Made by a program: the position numbers and the translations under genes | Notes under the pieces: model-generated | Databases searched by the model: none | What the model was told of the DNA's origin: nothing | The model's input: only the letters and a program-made list of their open reading frames with translations | Part shown: piece after piece, positions 26,617-35,667 of the stretch | Numbering within the stretch: position 1 is the stretch's first letter | Layout: every line of letters starts with the position of its first letter | DNA from: UBA7803 sp963822255 | Lineage (GTDB): Bacteria; Pseudomonadota; Gammaproteobacteria; Pseudomonadales; Azotimanducaceae | Reading direction: 5' to 3' | NCBI GenBank assembly: GCA_963822255.1 | Contig: CAWGGV010000008.1 | Coordinates: 1,725,349-1,789,348, forward strand | Length of the DNA stretch: 64,000 bases

Positions 26617-26970
26617 ATGTCCCTGAGAATCAGTCAGCTCGCCCGCACTGCCGGGACCACGCCGCCGACGATCCGCTATTACGAGAAGATCGGGCTGCTG
26701 CCGCCGGCCCGACGCCGCGCGACCGGCCACCGCGAGTACGACGAGGCGGACGTCGGCCGCCTTACCTTCATCCGCCGCTGCCGCGCGCTCGGGCTGTCGA
26801 TCCCGAGGGTCCGCGCCTTGCTCGCCATTGCCGATGACGGCGCACGGGCTGCGCGGTGCTGCGAGCACTGTCCCGGCCCGCTGCCGGCCCCGGCCCGGGC
26901 TCGGGCCGCGAAGCGGGGAAGGGACGGTGCTGACCGCACGAAACGTTGCATTATCGACCAGGCGCGGTAG
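26617..26970 (+). CDS. MerR-family regulator, C-terminus irregular
   Basis: The first 75 residues are a clean MerR DNA-binding domain: ISQLARTAGTTPPTIRYYEKIGLLPP and GHREYDEADVGRLTFIRRCRALGLSIPRVRALLAIAD. After about residue 78 the sequence turns into a Pro/Ala/Arg-rich tail (CCEHCPGPLPAPARARAAKRG) instead of the usual dimerisation helix. This suggests an early frameshift or decay of the C-terminal half, or a divergent metal-binding end with a CCxxC motif. It faces the Cys-containing gene across 74 bases. Confidence 0.7.
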   Translation: MSLRISQLARTAGTTPPTIRYYEKIGLLPPARRRATGHREYDEADVGRLTFIRRCRALGLSIPRVRALLAIADDGARAARCCEHCPGPLPAPARARAAKRGRDGADRTKRCIIDQAR

Positions 26971-26996
26971 GATTGCTGCATATACAGCATGTATGC
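26946..26996 (+). promoter_or_regulatory. promoter and palindrome of the toxin-antitoxin operon
   Basis: TTGCAT (26946-26951) and TAGGAT (26968-26973) are 16 bases apart. Directly downstream lies the imperfect palindrome GCATATACAGCATGTATGC (26978-26996), ending four bases before the antitoxin ATG at 27000. Position and symmetry suit autoregulation by the antitoxin or the toxin-antitoxin complex. No strong ribosome site is visible, so the leader may be very short. Confidence 0.5.
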
Positions 26997-26999
26997 CCC

Positions 27000-27353
27000 A
27001 TGGAAGCCCCGGTCCAGCATCCCGATTCCGCTTTACTCCTCACCAAGGCGACCCTAAGAGCCGGCAAGGCCCTCGGCCTCACCCAAGCGGACGTCGGTCA
27101 GGTGATCGGCCGCGACCGCACCAGCCTCCGCCGCGGCATCGATCCGGACAGCAAGGCGGGCGAACTGGCCGCCCTGCTGATTCGCCTCTACCGGTCCCTG
27201 TACGTGCTGGTGGGCGGTGAAGGCGAGCCCATGCGGCACTGGATGTCGGTGGACAATCGCCATACCGGGGGCGCGCCGCGCGAGCAGATCCGCACCGTCG
27301 TGGGTCTCGCCCGGGTGGCCGAGTATCTCGATGCCGTGCGCGGCAAGACGTGA
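27000..27353 (+). CDS. Xre/MbcA/ParS-type antitoxin
   Basis: A 117-residue antitoxin with an Xre-like helix-turn-helix (ALLLTKATLRAGKALGLTQADVGQVIG) and a C-terminal toxin-binding (DUF2384) part with MRHWMSVDNRHTGGAPREQI and GLARVAEYLDAVRG. It neutralises the RES toxin encoded next, overlapping its start in GTGA. I chose ATG 27000, since upstream residues are non-conserved and overlap the promoter. Confidence 0.88.
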   Translation: MEAPVQHPDSALLLTKATLRAGKALGLTQADVGQVIGRDRTSLRRGIDPDSKAGELAALLIRLYRSLYVLVGGEGEPMRHWMSVDNRHTGGAPREQIRTVVGLARVAEYLDAVRGKT

Positions 27354-28099
27354 GTGCGGTCTGGGATGCGTGCGAGGCGCTTGCGCATCCCGGCCGGGTC
27401 GCCGGCACCTGCTGGCGGATGGTCGAGAGCCAGGAAGAGATCGCCACGCGGACCTTGGTAGACACCCTCGCCGAGCAGGCGGAGCTGGAACGGCTGCTCG
27501 AACGCACCAAACCGCCACGGCAGGACGGCGGCGAGCTGCACTACCTGCTGGCCACGCCGTTCCGCTACCCGCCCCTGCCTCACGGCTCGCGATTCGGCAC
27601 CAGGTTCGAGCCGAGTCTGTTCTACGCTTCCATCCACCGCTCGGCTCTGCTCGCGGAAACGGCCTACTATCGGTTCGTGTTCGCCTCAGGACCTGCCCGG
27701 CCGTTCGGCGTGCCGCTCTCGACCCAGCACACGGCCTTCTCGGTGCGCTACCGGACCGAGCAGGGGCTGCGTCTGGAGGCGGAACCGTTCGAGGTGTTCA
27801 GCGACGCCCTCACCTCGCCCGTCAGCTATGAGGAAACCCAGGCGCTCGGCGGCGTCCTGCGCGTCGCAGGCGTCGAAGCGTTCACCTACAAGTCGGCGCG
27901 CGACCCGGAAGGCGGCAGCAACGTCGCCCTGTTCTCTCCCCTGTCCCTCGCCGACCGGGCACCGCGGCAACAATGGGCGTGGTCGTGCGAGACTACGGCG
28001 GAGCAGGTGACCTTGCGGCGGCAGGCAGCCCACGACGTCGTGCAATTCTCCCTGGACACGTTTCTCGTCGGCGGGCGGCTGCCCACGCCGGCCGTATAG
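27350..28099 (+). CDS. RES-domain toxin (NAD+ phosphorylase family)
   Basis: The RES-domain proteins of Xre-RES systems degrade NAD+ in the cell. This 249-residue protein shows the family core: GSRFGTRFEPSLFYASIHRSALLAETAYYRFVF with conserved Arg, Tyr and Glu, and the later SYEETQALGGVLRVAGVEAFTYKSARDPEGGSNVALF. It starts at GTG 27350 overlapping the antitoxin stop. Length is slightly above the usual RES core because of an N-terminal helical extension. Confidence 0.88.
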   Translation: MSAVWDACEALAHPGRVAGTCWRMVESQEEIATRTLVDTLAEQAELERLLERTKPPRQDGGELHYLLATPFRYPPLPHGSRFGTRFEPSLFYASIHRSALLAETAYYRFVFASGPARPFGVPLSTQHTAFSVRYRTEQGLRLEAEPFEVFSDALTSPVSYEETQALGGVLRVAGVEAFTYKSARDPEGGSNVALFSPLSLADRAPRQQWAWSCETTAEQVTLRRQAAHDVVQFSLDTFLVGGRLPTPAV

Positions 28100-28153
28100 T
28101 GGCAATCCCGCGCAGCGGTTTCGATGACAAGGGATGACGATGAGAGGAAGGCG

Positions 28154-31100
28154 ATGACTGAACGGCAGACCGTTGCGGTGGTGCTCCTGACGGTGCTCTG
28201 GACGGGCGCCCACGCCGATCTGCACATTCCGGCGGAGCCGACCTTGCAGGGCCGGCCCCTCGACCCCGCCGGCAGCCTGGTGCAGGACCTGCGCACCCAC
28301 CAGCCCGCGGTGGGGGCGCTGCCGGTGGCGTTCGTGCGCAGTCCCGATGCGGACGGGCCGGCACGGCACGGCCGCTATCTCGTCGTCGTGAACAGCGGTT
28401 ACGGCATCCAGTTCAACGCCGCCACCAACCGCGCCCAACAATCGCTCGCCGTCATCGACCTGCAGCTCGACCCGCCCGCCGTGGTCCAGAACGTCTACTT
28501 CCCGTCGCCGCAGAGCGTGACCGTCGGCGCAGCGTTCGGGCCACGCGGGTCCGACGACAGCTTCCCGCTGTACGTCTCCGGAGGGTTCCAGAACCGAATC
28601 TGGGTGTTTCGCTTCGTGCCCGGCGCAGCGCGGCCGATCGCCCCGGCTTCGGACGGGCCGGATAGCCAGGTGACAGCGCCGTCGATCGACGTCGCTTCGA
28701 TGAGCGCCGCGCCGCCCTCGCCCGGCTACAACGGCGGCCGAGCCGCCGTCTACCCGGTGGGGCTCGCCATCGGCAGCGACGGCAAAACCCTGTACACGGC
28801 CAACGACCTCGGCGATTCCCTGGGGGTCGTGCACGTCGGCGCCAGGCCTCGCACGCAGTCGATCGGGCTCGGTGGCGATGGGCTGAAAGGAGATCTCTAC
28901 CCATACGACGTCCGGGTCACGGGTACCGGCAAGGTCTACGTCTCGCTGTGGGGCGCCGGCGCGCTTGCCGTGGTGCAGCCGGCCGATGCCGACCGGCCGG
29001 TGCGGCACATTGCCCTCGATCGACACCCGAGCGCACTGTGCCTCAATCGCGCGGGGTCGCGCCTGTACGTGGCCGATTCCAACGCCGACGCCGTGTCGGT
29101 GGTGGACACCGGCAACGATCGGGTGGTCGAACGCATCGACGTCGGTCTGGCGGAACACACCGGCCTCGGTTCCAGCCCGGAAGGTTTAGCGCTGTCGGAC
29201 GACGAGCGATTTCTCTACGTCGCCAACGCGCACAGCAACTCGGTTGCGGTGATCGCACTCGGTGACGCCGCACGGGAGCGCGCCAAGGCCGGCGCCGACG
29301 GTGAGAGAAGCAGCCGGACGAGGACGCCGGCGAGACCGACGCTGCCGCCAGCAGGCTCGTCGGCTCGATTCCCTACCGGGCTGTATCCGTCAGCCGTCGC
29401 CGTCGCCGGCGGACGCCTGTTCGTCGGCAACGGCAAAGGCACCGGCTTCGCCAACTCGTCGCTCGAGGTGAACCACTCCGGCTTCGCTCCCAACGCGCCG
29501 AACGATCGCTTTCCCGCCGAGGTGGGAACGCTGCGGGGGCAGTACTCGGTGTCGTTGCTAGCCGGCAACATCAGCATGCTCGACGTCCCCGACGAGGATG
29601 CCCTGGCCGCGTACACGCGGACGGTGCTGCAAGACAACGGCCTGGTGGGCAACGTCGAGGCGCCTCTCTTCGACGGTGCCTCGCCCATCAAACACGTCAT
29701 CTACGTGATTCGCGAGAACCGCACCTACGATCAGGTGCTCGGCGACGTGGCCACCGCCGGCGACGGCTCGCCAGCCGACGGCGACGCCTCACTCGCCATA
29801 TTCGGCGCGGGAACCGCCGCCCGCCACTCCGGACGCCAGCAGGCCATCACGCCCAACGCTCACGCACTGGCGCGCCGGTTCGGGCTGATGGACCGATTCT
29901 TCGTCAACGCCGAAGCCAGTCCGGACGGTCACAACTGGTCGACCGCCGCCTTCTCCAACGACTACGTGGACAAGACCTATCGCTGGGCGTACAGCGGCCG
30001 CGGCCGCACCTATGACTACGAAGGCTTCAACCGCCTGCCCAACCTCGCACCCCCCGCGCCGGTTCCCGAAGCTCTTCGCCAGCATCCCGACGCGGCCACG
30101 GTCGCCAACTATCTGCAGCGCTATGTGCCGTATCTGCACGGCGGCCGCGACGTTGCCGAGCCGGAGTCGCTGTACCTGTGGGACGCCGCGGCGCGTGCCG
30201 GCCTCAGCTATCGCAACTACGGGGAGTTCGTCGGCACCGTGTCCGCCGCCGACGTGGAAGCGCTACGTGAGCGCCGTGCCAAGACGTACCCGGATCTCTC
30301 TCCCGTCGCCGCCAGCTTTGCCACCAAACGTTCGCTCGAAGGGCACGTCGCGCCGACGTTTCCGAATTTCGATCTTGCGATTCCGGACGCGATGACGGTG
30401 GAATCGTACCGGTCCGCTCGCGATGGTAGGGCCGACCCCGCCGTGACCGGCGATCAGGCGAGCGCTGCGCTGCGCGGTACCTCCCGATTCGGCGCGTGGC
30501 TCCACGAGTTCGAGGGCTTCGTGTCCGACCGGGAAGCGGGCCGCCCGGATCGCTTGCCGAACCTGTCCATCGTTCGCTTCAGCAACGACCACACCGCAGG
30601 CCTGCAGTCCGGCATGCCGACGCCGCAGTTCATGGTCGCCGACAACGACTACGCGCTCGGCCGCCTCGTGCAGGCGGTGTCACACAGCCCATACTGGCGC
30701 GACACCGCCATCTTCGTCGTGGAGGACGACGCCCAGGCGGGCCCGGATCACGTGGACGCCCATCGCTCGCCCGCGCTCGTCATCAGCGCCTACAACCGGC
30801 CGGCTGTTCTCGTGCACGAGTACCACAACACCGTCAGCCTGATCCGTACCATTGAGGTTCTGCTGGGCATGTCGCCCATGAACCGACTCGATGCGGGCGC
30901 CGCGCCCATCCGTATCTTCCGCGCGACCTCGGACCTCGGCCCGTACGACGCGATTCTGCCGGACGTCGCGAGCGACAATCTGCTGGCGGCTTCGCCCCGC
31001 GACGAGGCGGCCGCGTATTGGATGGAACGCACCGCCGAGCAGGACCTCGCCCACGCCGATCTCGCGGATCCCGCCGTTTTGAATCAAGTCATCTGGTTCT

Positions 31101-31312
31101 CGGTGCGCGGGAGCGGAGCGATGCCAGCCCCCGGAACGCTCCCCGCGGTCTCACTCATGCTCCAGGCGGACGATGACGACGAGATCGTCGCCGAACGGCG
31201 CGCCGTGGACCGACACAAGCAGCGGCTGCTCAGCGTGCTGGCAAGCTTGAGCCGGCCGGCGGACAAGACCTCCGAACCGGGCGCCGTCGATGGCGGCGAT
31301 TCTCGCCTGTAG
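28154..31312 (+). CDS. exported YVTN beta-propeller / phosphoesterase fusion
   Basis: A 1052-residue exported protein. The ATG at 28154, with GAGGAAGG before it, gives a short signal peptide (ending AHAD). Residues of about 25-450 form a YVTN-type beta-propeller (repeats such as SLAVIDLQLDPP, KTLYTANDLGDSLGVV, RLYVADSNADAVSVVD, FLYVANAHSNSVAVI). From about 510 comes an alkaline-phosphatase-superfamily phosphoesterase domain (HVIYVIRENRTYDQVLGD ... NAEASPDGHNWSTAAF ... FVVEDDAQAGPDHVDAHRS), similar to AcpA/phospholipase C-type enzymes. It is probably periplasmic or secreted and scavenges phosphate from an ester. It is not in an obvious operon. Confidence 0.88.
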   Translation: MTERQTVAVVLLTVLWTGAHADLHIPAEPTLQGRPLDPAGSLVQDLRTHQPAVGALPVAFVRSPDADGPARHGRYLVVVNSGYGIQFNAATNRAQQSLAVIDLQLDPPAVVQNVYFPSPQSVTVGAAFGPRGSDDSFPLYVSGGFQNRIWVFRFVPGAARPIAPASDGPDSQVTAPSIDVASMSAAPPSPGYNGGRAAVYPVGLAIGSDGKTLYTANDLGDSLGVVHVGARPRTQSIGLGGDGLKGDLYPYDVRVTGTGKVYVSLWGAGALAVVQPADADRPVRHIALDRHPSALCLNRAGSRLYVADSNADAVSVVDTGNDRVVERIDVGLAEHTGLGSSPEGLALSDDERFLYVANAHSNSVAVIALGDAARERAKAGADGERSSRTRTPARPTLPPAGSSARFPTGLYPSAVAVAGGRLFVGNGKGTGFANSSLEVNHSGFAPNAPNDRFPAEVGTLRGQYSVSLLAGNISMLDVPDEDALAAYTRTVLQDNGLVGNVEAPLFDGASPIKHVIYVIRENRTYDQVLGDVATAGDGSPADGDASLAIFGAGTAARHSGRQQAITPNAHALARRFGLMDRFFVNAEASPDGHNWSTAAFSNDYVDKTYRWAYSGRGRTYDYEGFNRLPNLAPPAPVPEALRQHPDAATVANYLQRYVPYLHGGRDVAEPESLYLWDAAARAGLSYRNYGEFVGTVSAADVEALRERRAKTYPDLSPVAASFATKRSLEGHVAPTFPNFDLAIPDAMTVESYRSARDGRADPAVTGDQASAALRGTSRFGAWLHEFEGFVSDREAGRPDRLPNLSIVRFSNDHTAGLQSGMPTPQFMVADNDYALGRLVQAVSHSPYWRDTAIFVVEDDAQAGPDHVDAHRSPALVISAYNRPAVLVHEYHNTVSLIRTIEVLLGMSPMNRLDAGAAPIRIFRATSDLGPYDAILPDVASDNLLAASPRDEAAAYWMERTAEQDLAHADLADPAVLNQVIWFSVRGSGAMPAPGTLPAVSLMLQADDDDEIVAERRAVDRHKQRLLSVLASLSRPADKTSEPGAVDGGDSRL

Positions 31313-31391
31313 GCGGCCGCGGCGACGGTCAGGCGACGGAGTAAATTACTGAGAGACCGTTCTGGCGAAGTGGCTCTCCAGATGCGAGGCG

Positions 31392-32002
31392 ATGCACGCC
31401 CGGGCCCGAGGCTGGGGATGGCATCGTGCAATGTACTGGGAATTCATGCACACCCTCGCCCGGGTAGCGGGATTCCACCTCCACGTTATCGTCATCGCGG
31501 CGGATCGCCTGGACACCGCCGACGGTCACCGTGCGGTCACGCCGGCGGGCTATACGATTCGGTGGGGGACGAAGGAGGATCTGCTGCCTTTCGTTAAGAC
31601 GGTTCCAGGCCTCGACCGGAGATTCCTCGACAAGTCGTTCGACCGTGGCGACAACTGCACTGTGGCGCTTCATGGCGATGACCTGGTCGGGTTACCTTCT
31701 CCAGTCGAACCTGGGCGCGTGTGACCGATCAACTCCGGCTGGAAGTGCCGCCGGGCTTCCGCTACGGCTACAAGAACTGGACCCACCCGGCGCATCGCCG
31801 CAGGAACATCGCGAACGCCTGCCAGCACCTGCGGAAGACATCCCGCAGGTTCCCGTTCGAGGAGCGCTCGTTCGGCTACGTCGGCTGGATCACCCTGTTC
31901 GGCCGCGAGGTCCCCTTTCGCAGCCGCCACGCCGCGAGACTCGGCGTGTGGCTCTCGAGAGTGAGCGTGATGGAGATGTCGGAGCCGGCTGCCGCCCGTT
32001 GA
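31392..32002 (+). pseudogene. degenerate GNAT-like gene, paralogue of the gene at 36946
   Basis: Two frames together resemble the intact protein at 36946-37647. The first (RAMYWEFMHTLARVAGFHLH ... DNCTVALHGDDLVG) ends near 31690. The second (VTDQLRLEVPPGFRYGYKNW ... GYVGWITLFGREVPFRS) starts at 31721 in another frame. A stretch of roughly 25 residues present in the intact copy (after HRRRN) is missing. One frameshift plus an internal deletion make this a probable pseudogene. It lies just downstream of the phosphoesterase gene. Confidence 0.75.
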
Positions 32003-32023
32003 GCGCCCCGCCGGCCTGGCTCG

Positions 32024-32755
32024 TCAGCCACCAAGCACCTGGGACACCACGGTGAACAGCACGAAGCCGCCGGTGAGCGCCAGAAGCGAGCGGCGCTCGT
32101 CCTCGCCGCTGGCGTGGGCTTCGCCCACCATGTCCTCCACCGCCGCCGTGACCAGAAGCCCTGCACCCAGCATCAGCGCCATCAGCTTCCACTCCGCACC
32201 CTGGCCCCGCAGCAGCAGAAACGCCACGGAAGCCGCCAGCAGCACGGGCAGAAAGAACGCCGCGGACAGCATCAGCCGGCGGGGCCGGGGGACGTCCCGC
32301 TCCCGCAGACTGGCAATCACGGCGTAGCCTTCGGGCACGTCCGCCATGACCTGCGCTGCAGCCAGCACCAGCCCGAGGCCAATGCTCACCGCCGTGCCCG
32401 CGCCAATGAGCAGTCCGTCTGTGAACAGATCCGTTGCCACGGCAGCGTAGATCATCCACAGCCGGGAGTCGCCCGCGTCCTGCCGGAATTGGAGCCGGGT
32501 CACCAGCTCCTCCACCGCGACGTAGAGGATTCCGCCTACGCCGAAGGCAGCCGCCACCAGCCAGCCGGACAGCCCGGCCAGCGAGCGCGGCACCAGCTCG
32601 ACGGACACCACGGCCAGCACGATGCCGGCGGCGGCGTGCAGTGCGTAGTTCAGCATGCGGGGCGACGGCGGGCGGATCTCCGCCAGCATGCCGCCGGCTA
32701 CGTTGCCGAACGCCGGCAGCGCAGCGAGGCCCAGCACGGTCAGGTACCCGTCCAT
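32024..32755 (-). CDS. ZIP-family metal transporter
   Basis: A 243-residue integral membrane protein with about eight hydrophobic segments. The ZIP metal site is visible in helix 4 (NYALHAAAGIVLAVVSVELVP) and helix 5 (ATDLFTDGLLIGAG, then MADVPEGYAVIASL). ZIP proteins carry Zn, Fe, Mn or Cd, usually inward. The ATG directly abuts the stop of the MerR gene, so they are co-transcribed, across from a Cd/Zn/Pb-type P-ATPase. Direction of transport cannot be read. Confidence 0.88.
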   Translation of the reverse strand: MDGYLTVLGLAALPAFGNVAGGMLAEIRPPSPRMLNYALHAAAGIVLAVVSVELVPRSLAGLSGWLVAAAFGVGGILYVAVEELVTRLQFRQDAGDSRLWMIYAAVATDLFTDGLLIGAGTAVSIGLGLVLAAAQVMADVPEGYAVIASLRERDVPRPRRLMLSAAFFLPVLLAASVAFLLLRGQGAEWKLMALMLGAGLLVTAAVEDMVGEAHASGEDERRSLLALTGGFVLFTVVSQVLGG

Positions 32756-33193
32756 TTACCTGGCGTGATCGTCCGTGAGGCATTTGGAGTGATCGGCCAG
32801 CACCTCGATGACCCGGCAATGGGCAATGTTGCCGCCCCGGCACTGTTCCACCATCCGTTCCAGCTCCGCCTTCAGCGTCATCAGCCGGACGATGCGGTTC
32901 TCCACCTGCTCGAGCTGAGCTTGGGCGATGGCGTCTGCCGATTCGCAGGGCAGGGATGGATGGTCGGCCAAGGTCAAAAGCTCCCGAACCGCCGCCAGGG
33001 GAAAGCCAAGCTCGCGGGCGTGGCGGATGAACGCCAGCCGGTCGGCTTGAGCGGGAGTGTACAGACGCTGGTTTCCCGAGGACCTTTCCGGGGTGGGCAG
33101 CAGCCCGATTTCCTCGTAATAGCGGATCGTCTGGACCTTACATCCCGTCTGCCGGGCCAGATCGCCGATGCTGAGCCTTGCTTCTGGAGCCAT
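32756..33193 (-). CDS. MerR-family heavy-metal regulator (CadR/PbrR-like)
   Basis: A 145-residue MerR regulator: ISIGDLARQTGCKVQTIRYYEEIGLLP helix-turn-helix, NQRLYTPAQADRLAFIRHARELGF and a long dimer helix. Metal-ligand candidates include Cys in SLPCES, EQCRGG and AHCRV, and the tail SKCLTDDH. This is the pattern of CadR/PbrR/ZntR relatives responding to Cd, Pb or Zn. It is divergent from the P-type ATPase gene, whose promoter has the MerR-type 19-base spacer. Confidence 0.9.
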   Translation of the reverse strand: MAPEARLSIGDLARQTGCKVQTIRYYEEIGLLPTPERSSGNQRLYTPAQADRLAFIRHARELGFPLAAVRELLTLADHPSLPCESADAIAQAQLEQVENRIVRLMTLKAELERMVEQCRGGNIAHCRVIEVLADHSKCLTDDHAR

Positions 33194-33263
33194 CGCGGAA
33201 TATCTCTAGTCACTGTAGCTACAAGGTTCAGTTAGCGCTCACGGCTCTACGAGTGCAACCCCC

Positions 33264-33294
33264 TTGAATCTACAGTGGCTGTAGGTCGTATCTT
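33264..33294 (+). promoter_or_regulatory. MerR-type promoter/operator of the metal ATPase
   Basis: A -35 TTGAAT (33264-33269) and -10 TATCTT (33289-33294) are separated by 19 bases, longer than normal, holding the perfect inverted repeat CTACAG-TGG-CTGTAG (33270-33284). This is the hallmark of promoters untwisted by metal-bound MerR-type activators. A related palindrome TGTAGCTACA at about 33214-33223 may serve the regulator's own promoter. Confidence 0.85.
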
Positions 33295-33325
33295 CCACTG
33301 TCATCGAAGCTCGGCGAACGCAGTC

Positions 33326-35623
33326 ATGGCGCCATCGCATATGGATCATCACTATCTACACGATTCAGGCCACGGGCACGATCACGGCCCCGACCTGACG
33401 TGCTGCGCGGCGGAGGCAGTCGCCGCCGAGGACCTGCGTGCCCGTGGCGGCGCCCGCTTCACGTTCAAGGTGCAGGGCCTGGACTGTGCGGAGGAAGTGG
33501 CCGTGCTCAAACGCGAGGTGGGCCCGCTGGTGGGCGGCGATCACCACCTCGCCTTCGACGTGCTGAACGGCCGCATGATGGTGCTGACGGACGGCGCCGC
33601 CGCTGCGACCTTGTCCAGCGACGACGTGCGCGCAGCCGTGGCACGTACCGGGATGACGGCCGAGGAGTGGCATCCGGGCCAGGAAGTCAGCGGTGCCGAG
33701 GAGCGCCACCGCCGCCTGCAGCTTCAATTCACGATCTTGAGTGGGCTCGGCGTGCTCGCCGGCCTGGTTCTGCACGTCTGGCTCGCCGGCGGGTTCCGCG
33801 AAGCCGCGCACCTGTTCGCCGGTCACGCCGGTCGGCCTATCCCATGGCCCGAGGTCGCCGCGTACGGCACGGCCATCGGCTTCGGCCTCCGCTTCGTGCT
33901 GCCGAAGGCTTGGTTCTCGGCCCGGCGGCTGCGTCCGGACATGAACCTGCTGATGGTGATCGCGGTGGCGGGTGCCATTGCGATCGGTGAGCTGTTCGAG
34001 GCCGCCACCGTAGCCTTTCTGTTCTCCCTTTCTTTGGCATTGGAAGGCTGGAGCGTGGGCCGCGCCCGGCGGGCCGTTTCCGCCCTGCTGGACCTGGCGC
34101 CGCCCACCGTCCGCATCAAATCCGGCGACGGCACCGAACGGCAGGTTGCAGCGGCCGAGGCGCCGGTGGGCAGCCGTTTCGTGGTACGGCCGGGCGAGCG
34201 CATTGCCCTGGACGGGCTGGTTGCCGCCGGGATGAGCAGCGTCGATCAGGCGCCGATCACTGGCGAGAGCGTGCCGGTGGCCAAAGAGCCGGGCGACGAC
34301 GTGTTCGCCGGCACCATCAACGGCGACGGTGCCCTCGACGTCAACAGCACACGCGCCGCGCAAGACACCACCCTGGCCCGAATCATCCGCATGGTGGAGG
34401 AGGCCCACAGCCGCCGGGCCAATGTCGAGCAGTGGGTGGAGAAGTTCGCGGCCGTGTACACCCCGGCGATCATCGTGCTCGCCATCGCCATCTTCCTGAT
34501 TCCTCCCCTCGCCTCGAGCGCCGCGTGGGCGGACTGGTTTTACCGCGCGCTGGTGCTGCTGGTCATCGCCTGTCCCTGTGCGCTGGTGATCTCGACCCCG
34601 GTGAGCATCGTTGCGGCTCTGGCCTCATCGGCCCGCCAGGGCGTGCTGGTGAAAGGCGGCGTCTTCATCGAGCGGCCCGCCCACGTCAAGGCCGTGGCAT
34701 TCGACAAGACAGGTACCCTGACCTGCGGTGAGCCGTCCGTGGTGCGGGTGATTCCGCTGCACGGTCACAGCGAGCCGGAGCTGATCGAACGGGCGGCGGC
34801 GCTGGAAGCCCGCAGCGCGCATCCGCTGGCGCGGGCGGTAACCAACTACGCTGCGCGCCAGGGTGTCGAGACCCGGCCGGCCGCCGACGTTCAGGTGTTG
34901 AAGGGCCGCGGTGTCAAGGGCACCTTCAACGGCGAGCCCTTCTGGCTGGGCTCGCACCGTTACCTGGTCGAGCGCGGCCAGCACGCCCCCGACATCGCGG
35001 CGACCGCGGAGGCCCTGGAGAGGGACGGCACCACGGTGGTCGCCATCGGCAACGACCAGCACGTCTGTGGCCTGCTGGCCATCGCTGACACCGTCAGACC
35101 CGACGCGGCGCGAACGATCCGGGCGTTGCACGGCAGCGGGATCGAGCACGTGGTGATGCTGACCGGCGACAACCGGGCCACCGCCGAGGCCATCGCCCGC
35201 GAGGTCGGCATTGACGAGGTCCACGCGGAGCTGTTGCCGGAGGACAAGGTCGACGTCGTCGACCGGCTGGTCGCGAAGTACGGCGAGGTCGCGATGGTGG
35301 GCGACGGCGTCAACGACGCGCCTGCCATGGCCCGCGCCAGCTTCGGCATCGCAATGGGCGCCGCCGGCAGCGACGCGGCCATCGAAACCGCCGATATCGC
35401 GCTCATGACCGACGACCTGGAGCGGCTGCCCTGGCTGGTAAGTCACTCCAAGCGCACGTTCGGTGTGATCCGCCAGAACATCGTGTTCGCGCTCGGTGTG
35501 AAAGCCGCGTTCGTGGTGCTGACGTTCGTCGGCTTCGCCACCCTGTGGGGCGCCATTGCCGCCGACGTCGGTGCGTCGCTGGTGGTGGTGACGAACGCCC
35601 TGCGGTTGCTCAGAGCGGCGTGA
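33326..35623 (+). CDS. P1B-type heavy-metal ATPase (Cd/Zn/Pb exporter type)
   Basis: An ATP-driven metal exporter of 765 residues from ATG 33326. The N-terminus is His-rich (MDHHYLHDSGHGHDHGP, CC). An HMA-like domain follows with VQGLDCAEEV, in which the second cysteine is replaced by Glu-Glu as in many Zn/Cd pumps. Six to eight membrane helices follow, with the transport site CPC (416-418). The phosphorylated aspartate is Asp460 in DKTGT, with TGDNRATAEAIAREVGI and the hinge GDGVNDAPAM later. Control is by the divergent MerR regulator. Confidence 0.95.
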   Translation: MAPSHMDHHYLHDSGHGHDHGPDLTCCAAEAVAAEDLRARGGARFTFKVQGLDCAEEVAVLKREVGPLVGGDHHLAFDVLNGRMMVLTDGAAAATLSSDDVRAAVARTGMTAEEWHPGQEVSGAEERHRRLQLQFTILSGLGVLAGLVLHVWLAGGFREAAHLFAGHAGRPIPWPEVAAYGTAIGFGLRFVLPKAWFSARRLRPDMNLLMVIAVAGAIAIGELFEAATVAFLFSLSLALEGWSVGRARRAVSALLDLAPPTVRIKSGDGTERQVAAAEAPVGSRFVVRPGERIALDGLVAAGMSSVDQAPITGESVPVAKEPGDDVFAGTINGDGALDVNSTRAAQDTTLARIIRMVEEAHSRRANVEQWVEKFAAVYTPAIIVLAIAIFLIPPLASSAAWADWFYRALVLLVIACPCALVISTPVSIVAALASSARQGVLVKGGVFIERPAHVKAVAFDKTGTLTCGEPSVVRVIPLHGHSEPELIERAAALEARSAHPLARAVTNYAARQGVETRPAADVQVLKGRGVKGTFNGEPFWLGSHRYLVERGQHAPDIAATAEALERDGTTVVAIGNDQHVCGLLAIADTVRPDAARTIRALHGSGIEHVVMLTGDNRATAEAIAREVGIDEVHAELLPEDKVDVVDRLVAKYGEVAMVGDGVNDAPAMARASFGIAMGAAGSDAAIETADIALMTDDLERLPWLVSHSKRTFGVIRQNIVFALGVKAAFVVLTFVGFATLWGAIAADVGASLVVVTNALRLLRAA

Positions 35624-35667
35624 ACGGACACAGCCAGTTGCATGGACGCGGCGGCGCCGGACGCGGC

